Source of the DNA: Agreia sp. PsM10
GTDB lineage: Bacteria; Actinomycetota; Actinomycetes; Actinomycetales; Microbacteriaceae
DNA length: 64,000 bases
Reading direction: 5' to 3'
NCBI RefSeq assembly: GCF_030433855.1
Contig: NZ_JARUXC010000007.1
Location: forward strand, 144,578 to 208,577
A model generated the notes under the pieces. The model saw only the letters and a program-made list of their open reading frames with translations, was not told the origin of the DNA and made no database searches. Shown here one piece after another: positions 33,912 to 42,125 of this stretch. Each line of letters begins with the position of its first letter. Position 1 is the first letter of the stretch. The position numbers were made by a program, and so were the translations under genes.

Positions 33912-35267
33912 ATGATGACCACATCTCGCACACCTGGCGGTCTGCTCGGCGATCTCACCCAGGCGCGTTCCCTGCGCACGGCCCGTTCGTCGAGCTTCGA
34001 TCAGACCGGTCGCAACCGCGACAACTGGATCGTGATGCCCGGCGAAGAGCGCACGCTCGCCGATATCGAGGGGCCGGGATTCATCACCCACATCTGGATG
34101 ACGCAGTCCTGCCGCATCCAGCCAGGCCCCGGCCAGATCGATCCGAACCTGGTCGGCGTGCCGATGCTCGAGATCCACAATGCTCTCGGCGTGAGCTGGG
34201 AGGTCGTGGATCCCGATTACTACCGCAAGATCGTCTTGCGGATGTACTGGGACGACCAGGAGACCCCCTCCGTCATCGCCCCGCTCGGCGACTTCTTCGG
34301 ACTGATGAACTCGCTTTCCGGCAGCTACGAGTCGCTCCCGCTCTCCGTCTCGGCCAAAGAGCCCGAACTGCACACTTTCGGCGGATCGGCGGCCTTCAAC
34401 AGCTACTTCCGAATGCCGTTCTCCTCACGCGCGCGAATCACGGTCGAGAATCAGAACGACATCCCTTACCTGCAGTACTTCTACATCGACTACGAGCTGC
34501 AGAAGGAGCCGCTGCCCGAAGACACGGTCTACTTCCACTCGCACTGGCGGCGCGCCCTGCCGCAGGGCTGGGGCCCCGATCTGCAGACGAACAGCATCGA
34601 GACCACCGTGGCCAACCTCACCGGAGACGACAACTACGTCGCACTGGAGACCGAGGGCCGTGGCCATTACGTAGGCTGCAACGTCGCAGTACGCCACTTC
34701 CAGGGGTCGTGGTGGGGCGAAGGTGACGACATGATCTTCATCGACGACGACACCTGGCCGCCGAGCCTGCACGGCACCGGCATGGAGGACTACTTCGGCC
34801 ACGCCTGGGGCATGCAGCACAACGCCTATCTGTTCAATGGCACCATGGTGCACGAAGAGAACGTGCCGGGCTTCCATCACAGCTACCGCTTCCACATGGC
34901 TGATCCCATCCGTTTCGAGAAGCGCATCAAGGTGACGTTCGAGCACGGACACGGAAACCACCTGTCCGACGACTGGTCCTCCACCGCGTACTGGTACCAG
35001 ACGCTGCCCTCGCCCGAGCTCACCATTCCGGCCGTCGAGGAGCGCCTGCCGCTGCGGCCCGTGGATCGCGTGATCGAGTCGCCCCTGCCCGAACTGAACG
35101 ACGAGCAGAAGGCAGCCCGCGCGGCCGCCGCCGAGCGCATGGAGCGCTTCGTGACCCAGCGCGAGGCGATGCGTGCAGAACGAAAGGCTCAGATCGACCA
35201 GTGGGAGGCCTCCAACAAGGCCATCGCCCATGACGTTCGTGTGCGCTACAACGGAGCAGCCGAGTGA
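33912..35267 (+). CDS. GH172 (DUF2961) glycoside hydrolase, probable difructose-anhydride/fructofuranosidase
   Basis: A 451-residue DUF2961 protein, now glycoside hydrolase family 172. It shows the N-terminal ADIEGPGFITHIWM, then MLEIHNALGVSWEVVDPDYY, FNSYFRMPFSSRARITVENQ, and the conserved LHGTGMEDYFGHAWG, which I recall as holding a catalytic glutamate. Characterised members act on D-fructofuranosyl bonds (difructose dianhydride I) or on D-arabinofuranosyl bonds. With a GH32 and a kinase directly downstream, the fructose-type substrate is likelier. No signal peptide, so it works in the cytosol on imported sugar. The last ~55 residues form an unusual charged helical tail. First gene of a three-gene operon behind a LacI operator. 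Confidence 0.85.
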   Translation: MMTTSRTPGGLLGDLTQARSLRTARSSSFDQTGRNRDNWIVMPGEERTLADIEGPGFITHIWMTQSCRIQPGPGQIDPNLVGVPMLEIHNALGVSWEVVDPDYYRKIVLRMYWDDQETPSVIAPLGDFFGLMNSLSGSYESLPLSVSAKEPELHTFGGSAAFNSYFRMPFSSRARITVENQNDIPYLQYFYIDYELQKEPLPEDTVYFHSHWRRALPQGWGPDLQTNSIETTVANLTGDDNYVALETEGRGHYVGCNVAVRHFQGSWWGEGDDMIFIDDDTWPPSLHGTGMEDYFGHAWGMQHNAYLFNGTMVHEENVPGFHHSYRFHMADPIRFEKRIKVTFEHGHGNHLSDDWSSTAYWYQTLPSPELTIPAVEERLPLRPVDRVIESPLPELNDEQKAARAAAAERMERFVTQREAMRAERKAQIDQWEASNKAIAHDVRVRYNGAAE

Positions 35268-36508
35268 TGCGCCCTCGTTTTCATTTCACCGCCGAGCGCG
35301 GCTGGATCAACGATCCGCACGGCATCACACCGCGCGACGGAGGTTACGACGCCTTCTTCCAGTACGTTCCCGACAGCACCGTCTGGGCGCCGAACTGCCA
35401 TTGGGGACACGCTCGCGGAGATGACCTCTTCTCCCTCCAGGAGCTGCCGGTGGCGATCGCTCCAGGCGAGGGCGATGACGGCATCTGGACCGGTTCGCTG
35501 GTGACCGACGACACGGGCCGCACCCGTGTCTTCTACACCTCGACCTCGCAACCAGACATCGGCATCGGCCGCATCCGTGTGGCGGAGCCTACCGACGACA
35601 GCTGGCTGCAGTGGCGCAAGGGCGACTTCGTGGCCGGCGCACCAGCCGAACTCGAAACGATCGCGTACCGAGACCCCTTCGTCGTGCGCGAGCCGGAGGG
35701 ATGGCGCATGTTCGTCGGAGCCGGCAGCCCTGACGGTGCGGCTCGCGCGCTGTCGTACACCTCATCCGATCTCGAGACGTGGGGCTACGAGGGCATCGCG
35801 CTCGAGCGCTCCACGACCGAGCGCGAGCCCGTGTGGATGGGAGCACTGTGGGAGTGCCCCCAGATCTTCGAGGTCGACGGCCGGTGGGTCATGGTCTCGT
35901 CGGTCTGGGACGACGACGTGCTCTATTACGCCGGCTACGCGATCGGCGACTACCGCGATGGTCGCTTCGTCGCGGAGACCTGGGGGCGCCTCACCTACGG
36001 ACCGAGCTACTACGCGCCGTCGTTCTTCCGCGACGCCGACGGTCGGCCCTGTCTCATGTTCTGGATGCGCGGGGTCGAGGACCTCGAGACCGGCTGGGCG
36101 AGCGCGCTGAGCGTGCCGCATGTCCTCGGTCTCGACGGCGACCGACTGGCGGCCCGCCCGCATCCGGATCTCGAACGCTACCGAGGCGCCGAATCGGCGA
36201 CCGGTTCGGTCGACGGCCTCGCGGCCGACGTGGTGTGGACACCGGAGCAGAACGACATGCTCGTCGTGGCCGGTGCCGACGGAGGCCGAATCGAGCTGCG
36301 CCGTGAGGACTCCTCGCTGATTGCGCGATCGAATGGCGAGCGCTACGTGCTCCCGTTCGACGGCGGGTCGGCGAGACTCGTACTGGATGCGCAGGCTGTC
36401 GAGATCTCCGGCTCGCAGGGCGCGCTCGGGTTCACCTGGCTGCCTGTCGGCGACGGCCTGTCGATCGTCGGCGGAGGATCGCCGGTCGTGCACGGTCTGC
36501 TGAGATGA
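35267..36508 (+). CDS. GH32 beta-fructosidase
   Basis: A 413-residue glycoside hydrolase family 32 enzyme. The catalytic triad is seen as WINDPHG (nucleophile Asp16), TIAYRDPFVV (transition-state stabiliser) and LWECPQIF (acid/base Glu). Further on, YAPSFFRDADGRPCLMFWM lies on the fifth blade, and a short C-terminal beta-sandwich follows. No signal peptide, so intracellular. The ATG overlaps the GH172 stop (TGATG); a GTG three bases earlier is also possible. It would release free fructose from inulobiose, sucrose or short fructans made by or delivered with the GH172 reaction. Confidence 0.9.
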   Translation: MRPRFHFTAERGWINDPHGITPRDGGYDAFFQYVPDSTVWAPNCHWGHARGDDLFSLQELPVAIAPGEGDDGIWTGSLVTDDTGRTRVFYTSTSQPDIGIGRIRVAEPTDDSWLQWRKGDFVAGAPAELETIAYRDPFVVREPEGWRMFVGAGSPDGAARALSYTSSDLETWGYEGIALERSTTEREPVWMGALWECPQIFEVDGRWVMVSSVWDDDVLYYAGYAIGDYRDGRFVAETWGRLTYGPSYYAPSFFRDADGRPCLMFWMRGVEDLETGWASALSVPHVLGLDGDRLAARPHPDLERYRGAESATGSVDGLAADVVWTPEQNDMLVVAGADGGRIELRREDSSLIARSNGERYVLPFDGGSARLVLDAQAVEISGSQGALGFTWLPVGDGLSIVGGGSPVVHGLLR

Positions 36509-37437
36509 CCGCGCGTCACTCGGCTGCGGAGCCCCTGGGCCGCGCAGCCGAGGGCGGGTCGGCCGTTCCACCGTCGGTGCTCGTGGTCGGCGAAGCCCTC
36601 GTCGATGTGGTGCGGCACGGCGGTGCAGTGACAGAGCACCCCGGAGGAAGCGCTGCCAATGTTGCGCTCGGCCTCGGACGGCTCGGGGTGCCGGTCGACC
36701 TGTCGACGCATGTCGCCGATGATCCGCGCGGCCATGCCATCATCAGCCACCTCGGGGCTTCGGGGGTACGCGTACGGCCGGAGTCGGTTGCCGCGGCGCG
36801 CACCTCCACAGCAGTCGCCACGATCGATGCCGATGGAGCCGCCCACTACGAGTTCGATGTGTCGTGGGCGTTCCACGGCGATACGTCGCCGGCGGCGGAC
36901 ATCCTGCACATCGGGTCGTTCGCCACATTTCTCACGGACCCCGAGCAGATCATCGGTTACATCGAGCGCAGCGGCGCCCTTGAGATCTCGGTCGATCCCA
37001 ATGTGCGACCGGCGCTCTCGGGCGAGCACAGCCAGGCGGTGCACCGCTTCGAGGCCGTCGCGCGTGCCTCGACAGTGATCAAGCTCAGCGATGAGGACGC
37101 CGCCTGGCTGTACCCCGGCCGCAGCCACGAGGCGGTGATCGATGGGCTTCTGGAGTGCGGCGCGGGCCTTGTCGTGCTCACCCGCGGCGCCCGCGGCCTG
37201 CGCCTTGCCACGCCGCTTCATCGAACCGCGGTGGCCGCGCCGCACGTTCACACAGTCGACACCATCGGGGCGGGTGACACCGTCATGGCTTCCCTCCTGG
37301 CGTCGGTTCGATGGGCTCCGAGCGCCACCTTGAGCGCCCACGATCTGCAGCTCATCGGCACCCGCGCCGTGGCCGCTGCGGCGATCACGGTCTCCCGTTC
37401 CGGCGCCGATCTGCCGTGGGCGGCGGATACCCTGTGA
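36505..37437 (+). CDS. PfkB-family carbohydrate kinase (probable fructokinase)
   Basis: A 310-residue ribokinase-family kinase. It has the N-terminal VVGEALVDVVRHGG, the substrate motif HPGGSAANVALGLGRLG, the central SVDPNVRPALSG, and the catalytic TVDTIGAGDTVMASLLA with its Asp and anion hole. It overlaps the GH32 stop by four bases, so the three genes are translationally coupled. Free fructose made by GH32/GH172 would be phosphorylated here, probably to fructose-6-phosphate. The PF motif is shared with other sugar kinases, so specificity is from context. Confidence 0.88.
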   Translation: MTARHSAAEPLGRAAEGGSAVPPSVLVVGEALVDVVRHGGAVTEHPGGSAANVALGLGRLGVPVDLSTHVADDPRGHAIISHLGASGVRVRPESVAAARTSTAVATIDADGAAHYEFDVSWAFHGDTSPAADILHIGSFATFLTDPEQIIGYIERSGALEISVDPNVRPALSGEHSQAVHRFEAVARASTVIKLSDEDAAWLYPGRSHEAVIDGLLECGAGLVVLTRGARGLRLATPLHRTAVAAPHVHTVDTIGAGDTVMASLLASVRWAPSATLSAHDLQLIGTRAVAAAAITVSRSGADLPWAADTL

Positions 37438-37444
37438 GGGAACA

Positions 37445-37567
37445 CTCGAGAGCATCGAGGCGTTGTGGCAGAAGTACACCGGGCAGCCCTACCCCTGGTA
37501 CGGCGGCCGCGACCAGCAGCGGGTCATCCTGACCATCAAGGCGAACAGCGTGAGTGGGCAGGGCTGA
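37445..37567 (+). pseudogene. Possible PPOX/F420-type oxidoreductase C-terminal remnant
   Basis: After the kinase stop, a 40-codon frame reads LESIEALWQKYTGQPYPWY, then GGRDQQRVILTIKANSVSG and a stop. It looks like the C-terminus of a pyridoxamine-phosphate-oxidase-fold or F420-dependent enzyme, but without start, promoter or N-terminus. The match is by eye only. It could be a deletion scar between the kinase and the amidase gene. Confidence 0.35.
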
Positions 37568-37587
37568 TCGCTCAGGCCCCGGATGCG

Positions 37588-39486
37588 CTACGACTCCTGC
37601 CGGCGGGAGCGTCTCAGCGCGAGTGAACCCGCTCCCGCGAACAGAACAGCGATGCCCGCGGACAGCCAGACCCCCGTGCCCGTCACACCCGTCGCGGCCA
37701 GGCGATCGCCCGAAGTCGAGGCCGTCGACGGTGTCGTCGAACCGGTATCACCCGGCGCGGGTGCGGGGGTCTCGGTCGGCTGAGGCTGCGGCGTCGGATG
37801 CGCGAGTTCCGGCGTCGTCGACGGGGCAGCCCGGTGACGGGTGGCCTGCTCGTAGTCGTAGCCCATCGCCAGCAGCTCAGCGTCCTCGCTCCGAGGTGCG
37901 GCCAGTTCGAGCCCTGCAGGGAGACCGGCCGAGGTGAAACCGGTCGGGATGGTCATCGTCGGGATGCCCGTGAAAGCCCCGAGGCCGCAGAAGGGGTTGC
38001 TCGCCTCGTCGGGCGTAGCCGGGTTAGGCGAGGTGGGCAGGGCGATCGCGTCGATGTCGTTGTCAGCGAAGTACGCGTCGATGGCCGCGCGACCTGACTG
38101 CCACGCTGCGCCCGCCGCATCGTAGGCAGGGTTCGGGATGTCGGCCTGGGCGGTAATGTAGGCGGCCACAGCCGGGCTGATAGTGGAGGAGAATTTCGCG
38201 TCGGCCGCGATGTCGGACCAGGTCAAGGCATCGGCCGGGGCTGTCAGCTCCGCGAGCCCAGCCGGCCACGTCGCCGGCGTCGACGCGAAGAAGTCGTCGA
38301 TACCCGCGCGCACGTCGAGCATGCCGCCGCTCGGAAGGGAGCCCGCGAACGCCAGGCTGAAAGGCACATCGACGATGATCGCGCCCTGTGCCTCGAGATC
38401 GACGACGGACTGCTCGTAGAGTGCGATGACCTCATCGGAACCGGCCACGGGTCCGAACAGCGACCAGTCCCAGTTCGCGACTGCGATCCTCTTGCCCTCG
38501 AGCGCCCGGTCCGACAGCCCGGCGACGTAGTCGGCGCCGTTCTGCTTGTCGGCCATGACCGTCAGCGGGTCCGCCGGGTCGTAGCCCGCGAGCACCTGAA
38601 GCAGAATCGCGGTGTCGGTGACCGACTTGCCTACCGGACCCGAGACATCCTGCCGAGGCGACAGAGGCAGGACACCGCTGACGCTCGTGAGCCCCATCGT
38701 CGGCCGGAAGCCGACGAGCGACTGGTGCACGCTCGGTCCGAGCAACGAGCCGCAAGTATCTGTGCCGACACCCGCGGTGCTGAACGCCGCAGCGACGGAT
38801 GCAGCTACTCCACCGCTGGATCCGCCGGTCGTCAGCGCCTGGTCGTAGGGATTGTTGGCGGCGCCGCGCACCGAGCTGATCGAGTTCTTGCCCGAGAACG
38901 AGAACTCCGACATGTTGCTCTTCGCGATGATGATCGCCCCGGCGGCCCGCAGCCGTTCGACCGCCGTGGAATCGGCATCCGGTTGGAACGTCGCCAGCGA
39001 TGCGCTGCCGCCACTCGTCGGCATGTCGGCCGTCGCGTAGTTGTCCTTCACCACGATCGGCACACCGTGCAGGGCTCCCCGGATGACACCGGCAGCTCTC
39101 TCGGAGTCGAGCTCGGCCGCCTCGGCGAGCGCCTCCTGGTTGACGGTGATGAGGGCATTCAGTCCAGGTTGGTCACCGTAGGCGGTGTCGTAGGCGGCCA
39201 TGCGAGCGAGGTACTCCGAGACGAGTGCCACCGATGTCGTCTCGCCTGATTCGAGCTTGGCGAGGGCACCCGAGATATCGAGATCGAGCACATCCGGTGC
39301 CGCGACCGCGGCTGCTGTCGACGCGATGGCAGGCTGCGCGGATGCGGGCAGCGCGGCGGCGCCGAGAAGCGCGCCGGCGAGCGCCACGCAGACCGTTGCC
39401 GACGCCGCTCGACCCCGCGTGGCCGAACGAGAGACCGCGGCCTGTCGGGCGTCGAATGGGGTGACTGCAGGTTGCCGAGGTGTCAT
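37588..39486 (-). CDS. Secreted amidase-signature enzyme with LAATG cell-wall sorting signal
   Basis: About 632 residues. A long basic N-terminus, a hydrophobic stretch and ALPASAQPA give a signal peptide. The amidase-signature domain follows: GVPIVVKDNYATADM (catalytic Lys), ALTTGGSSGGVAASVAAAFS (cis-Ser) and GVGTDTCGSLLGPS, where the family usually has GSDTGGSIR before its serine nucleophile. A proline/threonine linker leads to LAATG, a hydrophobic helix and RRSRRQ, a sortase sorting signal of the LAxTG type. The enzyme should hydrolyse an amide bond of an external substrate while bound to the wall. The start is the ATG at 39486, or a GTG six bases upstream. Confidence 0.88.
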   Translation of the reverse strand: MTPRQPAVTPFDARQAAVSRSATRGRAASATVCVALAGALLGAAALPASAQPAIASTAAAVAAPDVLDLDISGALAKLESGETTSVALVSEYLARMAAYDTAYGDQPGLNALITVNQEALAEAAELDSERAAGVIRGALHGVPIVVKDNYATADMPTSGGSASLATFQPDADSTAVERLRAAGAIIIAKSNMSEFSFSGKNSISSVRGAANNPYDQALTTGGSSGGVAASVAAAFSTAGVGTDTCGSLLGPSVHQSLVGFRPTMGLTSVSGVLPLSPRQDVSGPVGKSVTDTAILLQVLAGYDPADPLTVMADKQNGADYVAGLSDRALEGKRIAVANWDWSLFGPVAGSDEVIALYEQSVVDLEAQGAIIVDVPFSLAFAGSLPSGGMLDVRAGIDDFFASTPATWPAGLAELTAPADALTWSDIAADAKFSSTISPAVAAYITAQADIPNPAYDAAGAAWQSGRAAIDAYFADNDIDAIALPTSPNPATPDEASNPFCGLGAFTGIPTMTIPTGFTSAGLPAGLELAAPRSEDAELLAMGYDYEQATRHRAAPSTTPELAHPTPQPQPTETPAPAPGDTGSTTPSTASTSGDRLAATGVTGTGVWLSAGIAVLFAGAGSLALRRSRRQES

Positions 39487-39530
39487 CTGCACATCTCAGC
39501 AGAGCCATGTCCACGCCAGAAGTGCCGTGT

Positions 39531-39557
39531 TGTCATGCCCAGGCGTGACATGTGTCA
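39531..39557. promoter_or_regulatory. Inverted repeats between amidase and DesK-like system
   Basis: TGTCATGCC and GGCGTGACA (39531-39550) form an inverted repeat with one mismatch. The second arm also pairs with a TGTCA two bases on (39546-39557). The gap separates the divergent amidase and kinase genes, so this is a candidate site for the response regulator at 40826. Confidence 0.45.
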
Positions 39558-39605
39558 TGGCGCTCCAGGCACTGTGGCACCGGTCGCAGAAACTACGCTG
39601 ACGTC

Positions 39606-40829
39606 ATGATGCCCGGTCGATTGCATACCCCTCGATCCGTCGTCGATCTGCGATGGATGCGACGAACGACCGCGGCGGGACTGTCGAGCCTCATTCTCGT
39701 GAGCGCCTACATCCAGCTCTTCCTCGGCATCTTCTACGGCGCCCCGAATGTGCGGATGCTCGTGCTCGTCATCTCGACGACCGCGTGCGTGATTCTCGCG
39801 CTGGCCATGGTGCCGACGCTTGTGCGGGCAAGCGGCATACTGTCCGCACGTAATCCGCTGGTCATCGCGCTGCTCGCAACGTCGTTACTCACGTGGGCGA
39901 TCGCTCTTGCACCTCCGTTCGCCGGCTGGGGGTGGGCTTTCCTCGTCGCGATCAGCGGCGGAATGCTCAGCTGTCTCGTCTCCGGGTTGAAAAGCGGCGC
40001 GGTGATCGTGGCCACGATCGGAACGATCGCGCTGGGCGGGATCTCTCAGTGGGTAGGGCACGACCACACCGCTGTCGGAGTCGTCGCGTCGATATCCGGG
40101 ACTCAGAACCGAGACATCGTGACCGTCGCCGGAGCAGTGCTCATGACCGTGCTCCCCCGCACTACCGTCTGGGTTCTGCGCGTCGTTCTGCGCCTCGAGG
40201 AGGCGCGGCAGACGGCATCCGAACTCGCCGTAGCGACGGAGCGACTCAGATTCGCAACCGATCTGCACGACATCCAGGGCCATCACCTACAGGTGATCGC
40301 GCTCAAGGGGGAACTCGCCGAGCGGCGGCTGCTCGCTGGCGAACCGGAGCTCGCAGCACGGGAGCTGGCAGATATCCGTGGCATCGCACAGGCGGCGCTG
40401 GAGGACACTCGCGCGGTCGTGAACGACTACCGCACCGTCACCGTGGCCGTCGAAGCCCGAAACGCGGCAGCGGTGCTGCGCTCGGCGGGGATCGACTGCG
40501 AGGCTCGAATCGATGCGCCCGATCTTCCGCCGCCCATGGGCGCGGTCTTCGCCGTCGCGATCCGCGAGGCGGCCACGAATATCCTTCGCCACAGCACCGC
40601 GACCGCGGCCTCGCTCGAGCTGATCCTGTCGAACGACGAGGAGTATCGACTGACGATCACGAGCAACGGTTCGAGCGCCCGACGGTCGGGAGGAACCGGC
40701 ATCTCGGGGATCGGCGAGCGGGCGGCGGCGTGGAACGGCACGGTGCAGACCCGCCGCGACGACGACACCTTCACCCTTGTCGTGCGGATTCCGGCGCCCG
40801 CTGTGCAGCGGACCGAGGCCGGACGATGA
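39606..40829 (+). CDS. DesK-like sensor histidine kinase
   Basis: A 407-residue kinase with about five or six membrane segments in the first 190 residues, a short coiled linker (VVLRLEEARQTASELAV), then the HisKA_3 box RFATDLHDIQGHHLQVIALK with the phospho-accepting His. The ATPase domain has FAVAIREAATNILRHSTAT (N box) and GGTGISGIGERAAAWNG (G box). It resembles DesK/YvfT-type sensors that read membrane state. The next gene is coupled by a four-base overlap. It is divergent from the wall amidase. Confidence 0.87.
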   Translation: MMPGRLHTPRSVVDLRWMRRTTAAGLSSLILVSAYIQLFLGIFYGAPNVRMLVLVISTTACVILALAMVPTLVRASGILSARNPLVIALLATSLLTWAIALAPPFAGWGWAFLVAISGGMLSCLVSGLKSGAVIVATIGTIALGGISQWVGHDHTAVGVVASISGTQNRDIVTVAGAVLMTVLPRTTVWVLRVVLRLEEARQTASELAVATERLRFATDLHDIQGHHLQVIALKGELAERRLLAGEPELAARELADIRGIAQAALEDTRAVVNDYRTVTVAVEARNAAAVLRSAGIDCEARIDAPDLPPPMGAVFAVAIREAATNILRHSTATAASLELILSNDEEYRLTITSNGSSARRSGGTGISGIGERAAAWNGTVQTRRDDDTFTLVVRIPAPAVQRTEAGR

Positions 40830-41428
40830 TCCGCGTCCTGATCGCGGACGACGAGGAACTCATCCGGGGCGCGCTTGTCGCCCTTCTTTCACTCGAACCC
40901 GACATCGAGGTTGTCGCCGATGTGAGCGATGGCAGGGCCGCGGTGGCAGCGGCTACCACCCACCGACCGGACGTCGTCCTGCTCGATCTCGAGATGCCGG
41001 AGCTCGACGGGATCGACGCGGCCAGAGAAATTCGTTCGGTCACCGCCTGCAAAACGATCATCGTCACCCGCCACGCCAGACCGGGCACGCTCAAGCGCGC
41101 CTTGACCGCGCAGGCCAGCGGGTTCGTGCCCAAGTCGACCCCGGCATCCACTCTCGCCGCCATCATCCGATCGGTCGAGTCCGGCGAGCGCTACATCGAC
41201 GCGCAGCTCGCCACGGCGGCACTCACCGAGACGGAGAGCCCCCTCACCGCGCGCGAAACCGACGTGCTGCGCCTCACCGGCGAGGGCCTCGCCACCAAGC
41301 AGATCGCCAGGGCTCTCGGGGTAGCCCACGGCACGGCCCGCAATCATCTGTCGTCGGCCATGGCGAAACTCCACGCGAGTTCACGCGTCGCCGCCGCAGC
41401 CACAGCGCATGACAACGGGTGGATCTGA
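40826..41428 (+). CDS. DesR-like response regulator
   Basis: A 200-residue NarL-family regulator. The receiver has LIADDEELIRGAL, the phosphorylated Asp in VVLLDLEMPELDG and the Lys in GFVPKSTP. The helix-turn-helix is LTARETDVLRLTGEGLATKQ followed by ALGVAHGTARNHLSSAMAKL. It is translationally coupled to the kinase. The dyads at 39531-39557 in front of the operon are its best nearby target. Confidence 0.9.
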   Translation: MIRVLIADDEELIRGALVALLSLEPDIEVVADVSDGRAAVAAATTHRPDVVLLDLEMPELDGIDAAREIRSVTACKTIIVTRHARPGTLKRALTAQASGFVPKSTPASTLAAIIRSVESGERYIDAQLATAALTETESPLTARETDVLRLTGEGLATKQIARALGVAHGTARNHLSSAMAKLHASSRVAAAATAHDNGWI

Positions 41429-41438
41429 GGACGACACG

Positions 41439-42044
41439 TCAGATCTCTCCCATCGTGTCGAACTGGTCGAAAGCGATGGCCAGGAGTTCTCGTGACGAAC
41501 GCGTCTCGCCCGGAGTCGCCCACACGGCCAGCGCCGTGTCGAAACAGGCGACGGCCGCCTGCACGATGACACGCGATCGGAGTGCCACGTCGGGTTCAGC
41601 CAGTCGGGACTCGACGAGAGGGATGAGCAGCTTTTCCCACAGCGCGTGCTTCTCTCGATGCCGCGCACGCAGTGACGCCGTGCTCGCCAACACCCGCAAT
41701 CCGCGTTTCTCCCGTTCACCTTGCTCGCCCGACGAAGCCAGCAATCCATCGAAAGCCGCATGCAGCGATTCCCAGAGCGGCTCGCTGGGCGACCTGGCCG
41801 CGAACTGGTCGCGTACGAACTCCCCCCAGGGCCCGACATCTCCGATGACCGCGTCTTCTTTGGTCGGAAAGTAGCGATGGAAGCTTCGCGCCGACACGCC
41901 GACCACGGCTGCGATCTCCTCCACCGTCACGTTGTCGAAGCCGCGAAGAGCGAAGAGCTCGATCGCAACCTCCGACATGTGAGCTCGCACCGACGCCCGA
42001 GCGATCGACCGAAGGGGGTTTCCGGTAGAGGCGGAGGACGTCAT
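41439..42044 (-). CDS. TetR family transcriptional regulator
   Basis: A 201-residue TetR-type protein. The helix-turn-helix reads SEVAIELFALRGFDNVTVEE, then IAAVVGVSARSFHRYFPTKE. I chose the ATG at 42044, which starts shortly before the HTH; upstream codons run through the operator region. It converges with the response-regulator gene and diverges from the aldo/keto reductase at 42126. A palindrome at 42068-42082 lies in the gap. The C-terminal domain gives no ligand clue. Confidence 0.88.
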   Translation of the reverse strand: MTSSASTGNPLRSIARASVRAHMSEVAIELFALRGFDNVTVEEIAAVVGVSARSFHRYFPTKEDAVIGDVGPWGEFVRDQFAARSPSEPLWESLHAAFDGLLASSGEQGEREKRGLRVLASTASLRARHREKHALWEKLLIPLVESRLAEPDVALRSRVIVQAAVACFDTALAVWATPGETRSSRELLAIAFDQFDTMGEI

Positions 42045-42067
42045 GACACCATGATAGTCAGATCGAT

Positions 42068-42082
42068 TGTCAGAGACTGACA
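42068..42082. promoter_or_regulatory. Candidate TetR operator
   Basis: TGTCAGAGACTGACA is a perfect inverted repeat (6+3+6). Further CTGACA/TGTCAG-like pieces lie on both sides in the same 81-base AT-rich gap. It lies between tetR and the divergent aldo/keto reductase, a usual TetR arrangement. Confidence 0.6.
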
Positions 42083-42125
42083 GATATAACTTAGACTGAC
42101 AGCACTCATACGAAAGGAAGCTCCC

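Noticed and set aside
32603..34726. Very long plus-strand frame across the lacI gene
   Set aside because: It is antisense to lacI and out of frame with GH172, and its residue content is typical of GC-rich shadow frames.
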